From NCBI GenBank assembly GCA_018242185.1, contig JAFECK010000007.1:1-40151 (forward strand): a stretch of DNA of 40,151 nt. The letters run 5' to 3'. The stretch's first letter is position 1; each line of letters starts with the position of its first letter. The notes below the pieces were generated by a model. The model was given only the letters and a program-made list of their open reading frames with translations. It made no database searches and was not told the origin of the DNA. Shown one piece after another: positions 24,545 through 32,812 of this stretch. The DNA is from Pseudomonadota bacterium. GTDB lineage: Bacteria > Pseudomonadota > Alphaproteobacteria > Rickettsiales > Midichloriaceae. A program made the translations under genes and the position numbers.

Positions 24545-26476
24545 TCAATATATTCGATAAACAACCCAAGTTATCAGGAAAAGAAGGCCTAATAGCATGG
24601 AAAAATTGTAGTGGAATAGATAGCCACTTTGGATAAAGCTTACAACTTTAGCGAAGCGATAAGAAACAGCGGCAGCGCCATTTGGAATGCCATCTATCCA
24701 ACGTGCGTCTGTTTGTTTCCACAAGACACTTCCTAAGTACCGGGAGTTTTGCACAAACAGTCTGTCGTATAACTCATCAAAGTACCATTTGTTTAATAGA
24801 GTGGTGTGTAGCCATCGCATGTGCGCCTTCAATAAAGCTGGTAAATTTGGTCTGGATATATAAGCAGCATAGGCGAAAAGGATGCCAAGTATGCCAACCA
24901 TCATCGGGAGTAATCCGACCCAGGCTTCTAGGTGATGCGCCATTTCTATTGGGTTATGACCAGCGACATATATACTATCTCGCCAAAATCCAGAATGTGG
25001 TGTAATCATCCCCATTCGTACACCGACCCAGCCAGATATGACAGAGCCTATAGCTAGCAGTAATAAGGGGATAGTCATTACTAAAGGGGACTCATGTACG
25101 TGTGACATGACTTCTTTGGAAGCTCTAGGTGTGCCGTGAAAACTTAAAAACAATAGTCTCCACGAGTAAAATGCTGTCATAGTTGCCGCGATTATGCCAA
25201 GCCAATATGCTAATGTTCCAGTGTTTTGGCCATGTGCATACGCTGCTTCTAAGATCATATCTTTGGAGTAAAAGCCAGCAAAGGGGTATATACCTGCAAG
25301 CGCCAGTGAACCAATCCACATCATCACATAGGTTGCCGGGATCAAGCGCCAGATGCCGCCCATTTTGTGGATATCCTGCTCATCGCTCATGGCGTGGATT
25401 ACACTACCTGCTCCTAAGAATAGGAGTGCTTTGAAGAAAGCATGTGTCATTAGATGGAATATACCAGCTGAATATGCGGAGACGCCGCATGCGAAGAACA
25501 TATAACCTAGCTGACTACATGTAGAATAAGCGATTATACGCTTTATATCGTTTTGCACCAAAGCAATGCTAGCTGCAAAGATACAAGTTACCGCTCCTAC
25601 AATTGTGACCACATCTAAAGCGGTTTGCGAGCACTCAAATAGTGGAGAGCAGCGTGCCAGCATAAACACTCCCGCGGTTACCATTGTAGCGGCGTGAATC
25701 AATGCGGAGACTGGTGTTGGGCCTTCCATCGCATCAGGCAACCATGTATGGAGCCCTATCTGTGCAGATTTTCCCATGCAACCTATGAATAGAAGTAAAC
25801 AAGTCATAGTTACCATGCCTTCGAGTTCTTCTGAGCCATATAAGTATTCTCTGGCATAACTAAAAACCCGTGTGAACTCTATGCTTTCGCACAATATATA
25901 AACACTAAATATGCCCAAAGCGAAGCCTAGATCTCCTACACGGTTTACTAAGAATGCTTTGATAGCAGCATTGTTTGCACTTGCTTTGGTATACCAGAAT
26001 CCGATCAGAAGATATGAGCTTAAGCCTACTCCTTCCCAGCCAAAGAATAATTGAGCGAAATTGTCCGCTGTCACTAGCATTAGCATGCAAAAGGTGAACA
26101 ACGATAAATATGCCATGAATCTTGGCTTGTGCGCATCATGACTCATATAACCCACTGAGTATATGTGCACTAGCGCTGAAACCCAGGTGACAACGATAAG
26201 CATAACAGCAGTTAAGGGGTCGATATATATAGCCCAATTCGCTTTAAAATCACCACTTTCGAGCCATGGTGCAATAGCTATATGTACTATATTGCCACCT
26301 ATAATAACGTAATGGAACATAATAGCAGCGGCAACTGCTGATATTGATACTCCCAAGCAAGTTAAAAACTGCGCTACCGAATCAGAAATTCTTCTGCTGT
26401 TGAGTCCAACAAGGGCCGCCATAAACAATGGCGAAAACACCAGAATTATTGCTAGTATAGAATAATCTATTGCCAT
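24545..26476 (-). CDS. nuoL: NADH-quinone oxidoreductase subunit L
   Basis: NuoL is the distal proton-pumping subunit of complex I, with a C-terminal lateral helix that clamps NuoM and NuoN. The protein has 643 residues and about 16 membrane segments. Conserved motifs include FGWEGVGLSSYLLIGFWY, HTWLPDAMEGPTPVSALIHA and QNDIKRIIAYSTCSQLGYM. The C-terminal region is complete. The gene begins 2 bp after the nuoK stop, with GGGG upstream from the end of nuoK. Confidence 0.97.
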   Translation of the reverse strand: MAIDYSILAIILVFSPLFMAALVGLNSRRISDSVAQFLTCLGVSISAVAAAIMFHYVIIGGNIVHIAIAPWLESGDFKANWAIYIDPLTAVMLIVVTWVSALVHIYSVGYMSHDAHKPRFMAYLSLFTFCMLMLVTADNFAQLFFGWEGVGLSSYLLIGFWYTKASANNAAIKAFLVNRVGDLGFALGIFSVYILCESIEFTRVFSYAREYLYGSEELEGMVTMTCLLLFIGCMGKSAQIGLHTWLPDAMEGPTPVSALIHAATMVTAGVFMLARCSPLFECSQTALDVVTIVGAVTCIFAASIALVQNDIKRIIAYSTCSQLGYMFFACGVSAYSAGIFHLMTHAFFKALLFLGAGSVIHAMSDEQDIHKMGGIWRLIPATYVMMWIGSLALAGIYPFAGFYSKDMILEAAYAHGQNTGTLAYWLGIIAATMTAFYSWRLLFLSFHGTPRASKEVMSHVHESPLVMTIPLLLLAIGSVISGWVGVRMGMITPHSGFWRDSIYVAGHNPIEMAHHLEAWVGLLPMMVGILGILFAYAAYISRPNLPALLKAHMRWLHTTLLNKWYFDELYDRLFVQNSRYLGSVLWKQTDARWIDGIPNGAAAVSYRFAKVVSFIQSGYLFHYNFSMLLGLLFLITWVVYRIY

Positions 26477-26478
26477 TT

Positions 26479-26805
26479 TTACCCCTTCATGATGTTGACA
26501 TTTTCAATGTCAATATTGCCCTTATTACGAGAATATACAACAAGTATAGCTAGTCCTATTGCCGCTTCTGCCGCTGCCACAGTCAACACAAAAATAGCAA
26601 AGATCTGCCCGGCATAGTCTTGTAATGCTACCGAAAAAGCTACTAGGTTCAGGTTAACAGCTAGTAACATCAGTTCTATGGACATCAGTACCGTGATTAT
26701 ATTCTTGCGGTTTATTATTAAACCACAAACGCCTATTGTGAATAACACAACAGCTAAAAGCAGGTAATCTATAGTTCCGATATTTCCAAACAATACGTGA
26801 TTCAT
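26479..26805 (-). CDS. nuoK: NADH-quinone oxidoreductase subunit K
   Basis: NuoK is a small three-helix membrane subunit of complex I. Two conserved membrane glutamates are visible, in [12 protein letters not shown] and [11 protein letters not shown], both important for proton translocation in homologues. It has 108 residues; the last dozen are a non-conserved tail. Its ATG overlaps the nuoJ stop as ATGA, a 4-bp overlap. Confidence 0.97.
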   Translation of the reverse strand: MNHVLFGNIGTIDYLLLAVVLFTIGVCGLIINRKNIITVLMSIELMLLAVNLNLVAFSVALQDYAGQIFAIFVLTVAAAEAAIGLAILVVYSRNKGNIDIENVNIMKG

Positions 26806-27425
26806 AGTCCGCTAATCCCTTCTCCTGTTTTAACTTTTATAACTTCTACTGCTTCAAAGCGGTGCCTTGAGATCTGCTTAGAGATATCCTGGCGGCGCAC
26901 TTTGGTGGAATGGCGCATGGTCAATACTATAGCGCCTATCATAGCAACTAGTAAAATCAGTCCTCCAATTTGAAATGGGAAGAAATACTGAGTATAAATT
27001 ATTTGCCCTATGGCGCTGGTGTTAGGTATAGATTGCCTGCCAATTGCCGTGGTTATTTGATCAGCCATCATCTTGGATGGCGCGAGGGATATTCCATCAT
27101 ATAAGGCCAGAGCGACTTGTATGAAAAATAAGGCGCCTAAGGCGATAGCCAAATGGATGTTTTTAGTGAACCCCTGATGTTTTTCAGCAAAATCGACGTT
27201 GAGCATCATTACGACAAATAGGAATAGTACTACTACTGCGCCTACATAGACTATTATCAATGTCATGGCAATATATTCTGCGCCTAACATAAGCAATAAG
27301 CTAGCAGCATTGAGGAAAGTTAGTATCAAAAACAGCACTGCATGCACAGGTTGTCTTGCGCTTACAACGAGGAAAGCCGAAGTCAACATCACAACAGCAA
27401 ACATATAAAAAATAAAATCACTCAT
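26802..27425 (-). CDS. nuoJ: NADH-quinone oxidoreductase subunit J
   Basis: NuoJ is a five-helix membrane subunit at the heel of complex I. At 207 residues, the hydrophobic profile, the segment [15 protein letters not shown]-like after [11 protein letters not shown], and the position before nuoK identify it. The C-terminal part is polar. It is the first gene of the J-K-L-M-N block, so the genes for subunits A-I must lie elsewhere. A promoter-like pair precedes it. Confidence 0.95.
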   Translation of the reverse strand: MSDFIFYMFAVVMLTSAFLVVSARQPVHAVLFLILTFLNAASLLLMLGAEYIAMTLIIVYVGAVVVLFLFVVMMLNVDFAEKHQGFTKNIHLAIALGALFFIQVALALYDGISLAPSKMMADQITTAIGRQSIPNTSAIGQIIYTQYFFPFQIGGLILLVAMIGAIVLTMRHSTKVRRQDISKQISRHRFEAVEVIKVKTGEGISGL

Positions 27426-27455
27426 AGTCTAAAAAAATCCAGAACCCATATTAAA

Positions 27456-27484
27456 TAAATAAACTCCATCACAGTGATATGCAA
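27456..27484 (-). promoter_or_regulatory. Promoter-like pair upstream of nuoJ, with an internal palindrome
   Basis: On the minus strand TTGCAT (27479-27484) and TATTTA (27456-27461) are separated by 17 bp. The palindrome ATCAC-A-GTGAT (27468-27478) lies in the spacer and could be an operator. If real, nuoJKLMN-tadA can be transcribed independently of holA. Confidence 0.4.
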
Positions 27485-27520
27485 GACAATTATGCATCTG
27501 GGGTCGGCACTAATCTTGGG

Positions 27521-28534
27521 TTAGGTGGAGTCAGCGCCACCTAAGACCATAAGCTCCTCTTTAAGCATTAATGCCGGAGGGAGGGAGATGCTTTTGCAGC
27601 GTAGTTCTAGCTCAACAATTTTATTCATTAGCTCGTATGCTTGGGCGCTATCCCATGTTTTAGCGGCTAGAGCTAGGTTATCTCTTTGTTTAAAAAAAAC
27701 CTGTGGCTGTAGTTGTGCTACGGCAGTAGCCGCAGTTACCCCTTTGTTCATCTTTTCTTTTACTGTTATTAACTTTAAGCTAAAATTAAGTATTGTCCTT
27801 ATAATCAGCATAAAATTTAAATCGTGGTATTCGATCCTAGCAAGAGCTCGCACCATATTCTTTGGGTCGCGTTTGATTATTGCAAGGCATAGGTCATCAA
27901 GTGAAAGCTCCGAGGCGTTCTCGTAAACCACCGCTAAATCCGCAATAGTTATAGGTTCGTTATTTTTATATAAGCAAACTTTTTCCAGCTCGTTATCAAT
28001 CAACATTGGGTTGGGGGGCATGATATTGGCTAGCACTTCTACTACTCCTGTTTCTGTTTTAACTCCAAGTTTGTTGAGTGTGCTCCTTATGTGTTGTTGT
28101 AGTTGAGCGACATCTGGTTTATAGCAAGCGATAGACATGCCAGTTTCCAATTTCTCCACCGTTTGTCTTAAGGTAGAGCTTTTGGCAAGATCCCCGGCTA
28201 CCATGATCAACATTTCCACAGATATTTTGCCCTGTAGGACTTTCTGGAGCTCTTTATTGCAGGATGAGCTGCAATCCTCCACTATGAGGATCTTTTGCGA
28301 GGCAAACAAAGAGTTAGTGCGCATCTCATCAATAAGGTGTACGGGGTGCTCTTTGATCTCGCTATAGCTAAGTTTTGTTATTTCAGCTTCGGGATATATC
28401 TGCTGCAATTTTTCTAGTACCATATGCAGGTTAGCATACACTATGGCATCTTCTGGGCCATGCAGTAGTATGAGTTTGGTTTTATTTATTGCGCCGTTTA
28501 AAAAGGTAGCGATTTGTTTTGAATATATATTCAT
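27521..28534 (-). CDS. holA: DNA polymerase III subunit delta
   Basis: HolA (delta) opens the beta sliding clamp within the clamp-loader complex. The 337-residue protein has the family's N-terminal pattern with LLHGPEDAIVYANL, in place of the usual F/L-x-G-x-D loop, and NSLFASQKILIVEDC. Middle and C-terminal alpha-helical domains (for example LCLAIIKRDPKNMVRALARIE) fit the clamp-loader collar. It lies 95 bp upstream of nuoJ on the same strand. It is divergent from the AhpD-like gene and has a well-placed promoter. Confidence 0.88.
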   Translation of the reverse strand: MNIYSKQIATFLNGAINKTKLILLHGPEDAIVYANLHMVLEKLQQIYPEAEITKLSYSEIKEHPVHLIDEMRTNSLFASQKILIVEDCSSSCNKELQKVLQGKISVEMLIMVAGDLAKSSTLRQTVEKLETGMSIACYKPDVAQLQQHIRSTLNKLGVKTETGVVEVLANIMPPNPMLIDNELEKVCLYKNNEPITIADLAVVYENASELSLDDLCLAIIKRDPKNMVRALARIEYHDLNFMLIIRTILNFSLKLITVKEKMNKGVTAATAVAQLQPQVFFKQRDNLALAAKTWDSAQAYELMNKIVELELRCKSISLPPALMLKEELMVLGGADST

Positions 28535-28572
28535 TTAAAGTACTCTTCTAGGATATCAAACTTTGAGCGAAG

Positions 28573-28602
28573 ACTATACTACAGTAAACAAGTAATTGCC
28601 AA
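28573..28602 (-). promoter_or_regulatory. Promoter of holA
   Basis: On the minus strand TTGGCA (28597-28602) and TATAGT (28573-28578) are 18 bp apart. The predicted start is near 28566, a little over 30 bp before the holA ATG. Confidence 0.5.
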
Positions 28603-28647
28603 TGGGTGTTAAGAATGTTAACATGTTAGGCAAAATGGGTTATTGTT

Positions 28648-29223
28648 ATGTCTATTGCTAAGATTATTAAGAAGTTGCCGCAGACTTATGCGTCCGATGT
28701 TAAAGTTAATTTAATAAATATTTTTGAATCAGGGCCGGTTGAAGGTTTAAGCGTAGAGCAGGTGTATGGCATAGCGCTTACTGCAGGGTATGCATTGGGT
28801 AACGAGCAAATGCTCAATGCGATTCGGGCTGATGCTAAATTGCACATAGAGGAAGCGCACGCCGATGCCTGTAAAATGGCGGTGGTTTTGATGGCGATGA
28901 ACAACATGTATTATCGGTTCACCAAGGATTTGCTGGAAGATAGTGAGATTAAGTCTATGGAGAGCAACTTAAGCATGGAGCTGTTGAGTAAGCATAATAT
29001 AAATGATGAGGACTTTGAAGTTTTTTGTCTAGCTGCCTCTATTATAGGTGGCTGCAAGTGGTGTATTGCTGTGCATTCCAAGAAACTGACAAAGCGTGGT
29101 ATGAGTAAAATTGGCCTGCGTAACATCGCTAGGATTGTTTCGGTTATTAATGCTGCGGTGAGCGCGTTAGAGTTAGAGGGCATGCGTAGCTACGATTTCG
29201 CCAGCCGCGGTCCTAACCTATAG
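28648..29223 (+). CDS. AhpD-like alkylhydroperoxidase (carboxymuconolactone decarboxylase family)
   Basis: AhpD reduces peroxides or recycles the peroxiredoxin AhpC through a CxxC dithiol. The sequence has Glu124, Cys136, Cys139 and His143. The spacing (12, 3 and 4) equals that of the catalytic Glu118, Cys130, Cys133 and His137 of Mycobacterium tuberculosis AhpD. The local motif is GGCKWCIAVH. The second histidine of the mycobacterial relay is replaced by Trp138. At 191 residues it is full length and all-helical. der follows 42 bp downstream on the same strand. No ahpC is near. Name by family; the substrate is unknown. Confidence 0.82.
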   Translation: MSIAKIIKKLPQTYASDVKVNLINIFESGPVEGLSVEQVYGIALTAGYALGNEQMLNAIRADAKLHIEEAHADACKMAVVLMAMNNMYYRFTKDLLEDSEIKSMESNLSMELLSKHNINDEDFEVFCLAASIIGGCKWCIAVHSKKLTKRGMSKIGLRNIARIVSVINAAVSALELEGMRSYDFASRGPNL

Positions 29224-29265
29224 CGCCTTATTTTGATTTCATAAGATTACTAGTAGGAGATAGCC

Positions 29266-30648
29266 ATGCAAGTTGCGATCGTCGGTAAGCCTAATGTTGG
29301 CAAGTCTAGTCTGTTTAATAAGCTGTGCGGGAAAAAGCTAGCTATAGTTGATGATACCCCTGGAGTGACCAGGGATCGTAAGCGTTATGAAGCGCGTATT
29401 GGCGATTTGAAGTTTACCTTAATTGATACCGCTGGTTGGGAGCATGATGACGCATTGCTCAAAGGTAAGATGAATGCGCAATCAGCCGCTGCGATAGCTG
29501 AGGCGGACATGATTTGGTTTACAGTGGATGGGCGTGGAGGGTTGACCCCCGATGATTTCGATCTAGCCCGATTAGTGCGTAAAACTAGCAAGCCAGTGTT
29601 GCTGCTTGTTAACAAAAGCGAAGGAAAGATAGGGATAGATGTCGGGGAGTTGACGCGCTTAGGGCTCGGTGAACCAATATACCTTTCGGTGCACGCTAGC
29701 CTTGGCTTTGAAGAAATATACCAGCGTGCTAGCAGATTTGCTAAAACTATCGCTTCAAAAGAAGAGGCGCTGGAGCCCGCTGAAGAAGATAGTAAAGCGA
29801 TAAAAATGGCTATCATTGGGCGCCCTAATGTTGGTAAGTCTTCTCTGCTTAATAAGCTGTTAGGTGATGAGAGAGTAATAACTTCCGAACTTTCTGGCAC
29901 TACAAGGGATACGACAACGCACCCTTTCCAATGGCAACAGCATAATTTTGAACTGATAGACACAGCTGGGGTGCGCAAACGTGGTAAGATTGATAATCGC
30001 TTGGAAGATATGTCGGTAGGCGAGTCTATCAACGCGATTAGGCGCGCCCACATAGTAGTACTAGTAATTGAAGCTACCGAAGGACTGCTGTCTCAAGATA
30101 TGGCGATTGCCAATATTGCTATAAACGAGGGCAAGGCTTTCGTATTGGTAGTGAATAAATGTGATTTGATTCGGAAAAAGCGAGAGCTGAAGGATGAAAC
30201 CGAGTATCAGTTGAGCCACCATTTGCGGGAAGTTACAGGTGTTCCTACCCTTTATATATCAGCGTTGCGTGATAAGAGAGACGTGGTGAGTGAGGTGCTA
30301 GAAGCAGCTGCAGGCGCGCATAAGCGCTGGGCGAAAAAAGTGGGGACTGGAGTGTTAAACCGCTGGCTGGCAGAAGCGACTGCGGCGCATATTCTGCCGC
30401 TGGCAGAGAACGGCCGGCGTATTCGCCTGAAATATGCAGTGCAAAATAGCACTAAGCCGCCAACTTTTACGATATTTGCTAATATCCCGGAAGATTTGCC
30501 AGATAGCTACACCAAGTATTTAGCCAACTCTCTCCGGGAGCATTTTGGTATGCAAGGGCTGCCGCTGCGTCTTAATTATCGCAAGAATGCAAATCCCTAT
30601 AATAAAACTACAGTAAGCAGGAGCCCAAGAGGGTTTAATAAATCGTAA
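29266..30648 (+). CDS. der: Ribosome biogenesis GTPase Der (EngA)
   Basis: Der has two consecutive GTPase domains and a KH-like C-terminal domain, and is needed for assembly of the large ribosomal subunit. The first P-loop is GKPNVGKS (residues 7-14), with DTAGW as its G3 motif. The second P-loop is GRPNVGKS (185-192), with DTAGVRKRGKI. The first domain has NKSE instead of NKxD at G4, a variation seen in alphaproteobacterial Der; the second has NKCD. It has 460 residues. ATG 29266 is preceded by AGGAG at normal spacing. Confidence 0.96.
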   Translation: MQVAIVGKPNVGKSSLFNKLCGKKLAIVDDTPGVTRDRKRYEARIGDLKFTLIDTAGWEHDDALLKGKMNAQSAAAIAEADMIWFTVDGRGGLTPDDFDLARLVRKTSKPVLLLVNKSEGKIGIDVGELTRLGLGEPIYLSVHASLGFEEIYQRASRFAKTIASKEEALEPAEEDSKAIKMAIIGRPNVGKSSLLNKLLGDERVITSELSGTTRDTTTHPFQWQQHNFELIDTAGVRKRGKIDNRLEDMSVGESINAIRRAHIVVLVIEATEGLLSQDMAIANIAINEGKAFVLVVNKCDLIRKKRELKDETEYQLSHHLREVTGVPTLYISALRDKRDVVSEVLEAAAGAHKRWAKKVGTGVLNRWLAEATAAHILPLAENGRRIRLKYAVQNSTKPPTFTIFANIPEDLPDSYTKYLANSLREHFGMQGLPLRLNYRKNANPYNKTTVSRSPRGFNKS

Positions 30649-30802
30649 TATTTGCGTTTATTGCTTTGCAATTGCAGTCTGGTGTGAGAAAAGCAAATAG
30701 ACATATGCCGACACCAATGCCGAAGCAAAGTAGGTCTGTGCCAACTGCAGGGCTGGCTTCCAGCGCAGAGGAGGCGGTGGTGCCAGTTAGTATTGCCTGA
30801 CT
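30635..30802 (-). pseudogene. Open frame without start codon between ftsB and der, possible gene remnant
   Basis: The minus strand is open for 55 codons and ends in TAA. The translation has a hydrophobic core (LLCFGIGVGICLFAFL) and a Cys-rich end (PDCNC), but no ATG, GTG or TTG start, and a stop lies immediately upstream. It overlaps the last bases of der. It could be the tail of a decayed membrane protein or an accident. A 31-codon frame from ATG 30705 on the + strand covers the same bases and looks like a shadow. Confidence 0.2.
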
Positions 30803-30810
30803 CTAAAAAG

Positions 30811-31122
30811 CTAAGGCCTATGTATGATCACCATTTCTTCCGCGTCAATGAGGCCGAGATTTTTTCGTGCAAGTTCGTCCAGCATGTCTATATCTAGACT
30901 ATCTTGGCGCATACGTTTTACATATGCCTCTAATTCGGTTCGCTCTTGAGTTAGAACAGCTAATTTTTCATGCTTTGTTTGCATCTCAGTGCGTAGGTGT
31001 ATGTATGAGAATATACCGCGCTCACCGTGTAGTGAGTGGTAAACGAAATAGGTGAGTAATAAATATATAGTGATGCCAAATAGGCCGAATTTGCGGCGCA
31101 TGAAGGTTTTATACAGCATCAT
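30811..31122 (-). CDS. ftsB: Septum formation initiator family protein (FtsB/DivIC)
   Basis: FtsB is a small bitopic divisome protein that forms a complex with FtsL and FtsQ. This protein of about 104 residues has one N-terminal membrane helix (FGLFGITIYLLLTYFVYH) and then a coiled coil (RTEMQTKHEKLAVLTQERT). It continues with the family's ELARKNLGLIDAEEMVII ending. ATG 31122 is chosen because AGGTG lies four bases upstream; the frame upstream of that is just inside lptB. It overlaps lptB by 14 bp. Confidence 0.88.
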   Translation of the reverse strand: MMLYKTFMRRKFGLFGITIYLLLTYFVYHSLHGERGIFSYIHLRTEMQTKHEKLAVLTQERTELEAYVKRMRQDSLDIDMLDELARKNLGLIDAEEMVIIHRP

Positions 31123-31864
31123 TTGCACCTGTGTTGCTTTGGTATGGCATGTCTTCGCCGAAATATACTTTCCTAGCAATATCGCTTTGTAAGATCTCTG
31201 CGGGAGACCCTTGGCTCATCACCATGCCGTCATATATCACATACCCCCGGTCGATTACCTCTAGTGCGGCTCTTACATTATGGTCAGTGATCAAAACACC
31301 TATGCCGCGGCCTTTAAGCTCGCGTATCATCTTTTGAATTTCAGAGGTGGCGATTGGGTCAATCCCTGCTAGCGGTTCATCGAGCAATATGTATTTTGGA
31401 TTGGTAGCCAAGCATCTGGCTATTTCTACTCTGCGTCTTTCGCCACCAGAAAGCGCAGCAGCTGGTGCTGTTCTAATATGGCTGATCGCGAATGCGGCCA
31501 ATAATTCTTCTAACTTTTCTAGTCTCGAGCTGTAATCATAGCCACGCACTTCTAGTGCGGCCATGATGTTTTCTTCAACGGTAAGCCCTCTAAACACAGA
31601 TGATTCCTGGGGTAGATAGCCAAGACCTAACCTAGCGCGCTGATGTATTGGCAAGGTCGTGATATCCACGTCATCCAATATTACATTGCCATGATCAGGC
31701 ATAATCAGTCCCATCACTATATAAAAACAGGAGGTTTTACCAGCGCCATTTGGTCCCATCAGGCCTACGACTTCTCCCCTATTTACCTCGAAGCTAACCT
31801 CACGTACTACACGGCGACCATCATATATTTTGCCAATGTTTACAGCTTTTAATAAGTGGGTCAT
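31109..31864 (-). CDS. lptB: LPS export ABC transporter ATP-binding protein LptB
   Basis: LptB powers extraction of lipopolysaccharide from the inner membrane by LptFG and its passage along the Lpt bridge. The ABC motifs are Walker A GPNGAGKT (37-44), the Q-loop in LPQESSV, the signature LSGGERRR (138-145), and Walker B ILLDEP (159-164). The C-terminal region follows LptB rather than other ABC ATPases (VYFGEDM). Length is 251 residues. ATG 31864 follows a closely spaced GGAG, and an upstream TTG at 31876 is possible. lptA and lptC, commonly next to it, are absent here. The gene implies an LPS-type outer membrane. Confidence 0.93.
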   Translation of the reverse strand: MTHLLKAVNIGKIYDGRRVVREVSFEVNRGEVVGLMGPNGAGKTSCFYIVMGLIMPDHGNVILDDVDITTLPIHQRARLGLGYLPQESSVFRGLTVEENIMAALEVRGYDYSSRLEKLEELLAAFAISHIRTAPAAALSGGERRRVEIARCLATNPKYILLDEPLAGIDPIATSEIQKMIRELKGRGIGVLITDHNVRAALEVIDRGYVIYDGMVMSQGSPAEILQSDIARKVYFGEDMPYQSNTGANDAV

Positions 31865-31907
31865 ATCTCCAGCCAATATTTATTAAGCTCCTTGCTCAAA
31901 TGCTATT

Positions 31908-32510
31908 TTACAGATCTAGTTCGGCTATTGTTTTATCTAGCTCAGAACGTTCTTTGGAGGCCATAGCTTCGGCCCTAGCTTTTGCAATCGTATGAACTTT
32001 ATCTAACTCTACTTGAGAGCACAAGCCCAACAATACAGGGTCCTTCGGTTTGATGTTGTTCATATTCCAGTGCGTACGGCTGCGAATCGACTCGATCATA
32101 TTTCGAGTGGTGCCGATAAGCTTGGCAATTTGAGTATCGCTCATTTCAGGGCAATTTTTTAATAACCACGCGATCGCATCTGGCTTGTCTTGGCGCCTAG
32201 CTATAGGGGTATACTTTGCCTTAACAGGCTTGCCCCTAGCTTTAATTATGCGTTTTGCTTCCTCAGAAAGCTGTAGCCTAGCATTTGAGTCGTGCTCACA
32301 GCGGGCGATTTCTTCTTTAGTAAGCTGTTTAGACTTTACTGGGTCTTCGCCAATTACTCCGCGAGCCACCTCTCCATCAGCGATGCCTTGCACCTCCAGT
32401 GGGTGTAAATCGCAAAATTCTGCAATTTGTTCAAAAGTTAGTGATGTATGTTCAATCAGCCATACTGCTGTTCCCTTTGGCATCAAAGGTCTATTATGAT
32501 TCTCATCCAT
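31908..32510 (-). CDS. trcR: Cell cycle transcriptional regulator TrcR (DUF1013)
   Basis: DUF1013 proteins are alphaproteobacterial regulators that associate with RNA polymerase and are annotated TrcR. The protein has two HTH-like repeats. The first is TAVWLIEHTSLTFEQIAEFC with LHPLEVQGIADGE after it; the second is AIAWLLKNCPEMSDTQIAKL, followed by GTTRNMIESIRSRTHWN. The ending KDPVLLGLCSQVELDKV is typical. ATG 32510 gives about 200 residues; GTG 32516 adds two. It is the first gene of the trcR-lptB-ftsB unit, behind a near-consensus promoter. Confidence 0.93.
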   Translation of the reverse strand: MDENHNRPLMPKGTAVWLIEHTSLTFEQIAEFCDLHPLEVQGIADGEVARGVIGEDPVKSKQLTKEEIARCEHDSNARLQLSEEAKRIIKARGKPVKAKYTPIARRQDKPDAIAWLLKNCPEMSDTQIAKLIGTTRNMIESIRSRTHWNMNNIKPKDPVLLGLCSQVELDKVHTIAKARAEAMASKERSELDKTIAELDL

Positions 32511-32595
32511 AAGCACCCAAGTTTATTAATTACCTGAAATTTTTGCGCCAAACATCTGGCTGTTAGCGTCAAACGTCATTGTGATGTACGGTGCT

Positions 32596-32624
32596 TTTAT
32601 AAAACATTGTGCCGTGCGTGTCAA
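32596..32624 (-). promoter_or_regulatory. Strong promoter of trcR-lptB-ftsB
   Basis: On the minus strand a perfect TTGACA (32619-32624) and TATAAA (32596-32601) are exactly 17 bp apart. This is the best promoter in the window. The expected start near 32589 gives a leader of about 80 nt before the trcR ATG. Confidence 0.72.
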
Positions 32625-32812
32625 GATTTTTTCACCAAACAGCGGTTATAATCGGGGGTTTAGATGGTGCTGACGCGTACCGCGCGGGTGCTATTAGTCG
32701 ACTCCACCTGGCGGGAAAGTTTTTAATGCTGGGCGCTCTTGCAAAAATATATCAGCGGAGCTATATATGGAAGGGTAAGAACGAGAATGTTTCTTACCAA
32801 ATGGAGGTTTAT
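32625..32812 (+). promoter_or_regulatory. Promoter and structured leader of the Bax-inhibitor gene
   Basis: TATAAT (32647-32652) is a likely -10, but the matching -35 is poor and overlaps the trcR promoter. The predicted leader of about 150 nt is GC-rich near its 5' end: it contains the palindrome CCGCGCGG, two copies of GGTGCT and the palindrome AGTCGACT. Near its 3' end, GGTAAGAA (32774-32781) and TTCTTACC (32791-32798) form a perfect 8-bp stem just before the GGAGG at 32803-32807. The region stays open in the Bax frame, but there is no initiation site for a longer protein. No known riboswitch was recognised. Confidence 0.45.

Noticed and set aside
29385-30053. 222-codon open frame antisense to der
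   Set aside because: It lies fully inside der in the opposite strand, has no known motif or ribosome binding site, and reflects codon bias of the well-supported der gene.
32655-32725. tRNA-like stretch with GTCGACTCCACC
   Set aside because: No acceptor stem, no D- or anticodon arm and no proper T-arm could be folded.
32609-32812. N-terminal extension of the Bax-inhibitor protein by 68 residues
   Set aside because: The GGAGG-ATG pair at 32803-32815 gives the usual family length; the extension would code through a promoter-like -10 and a hairpin.
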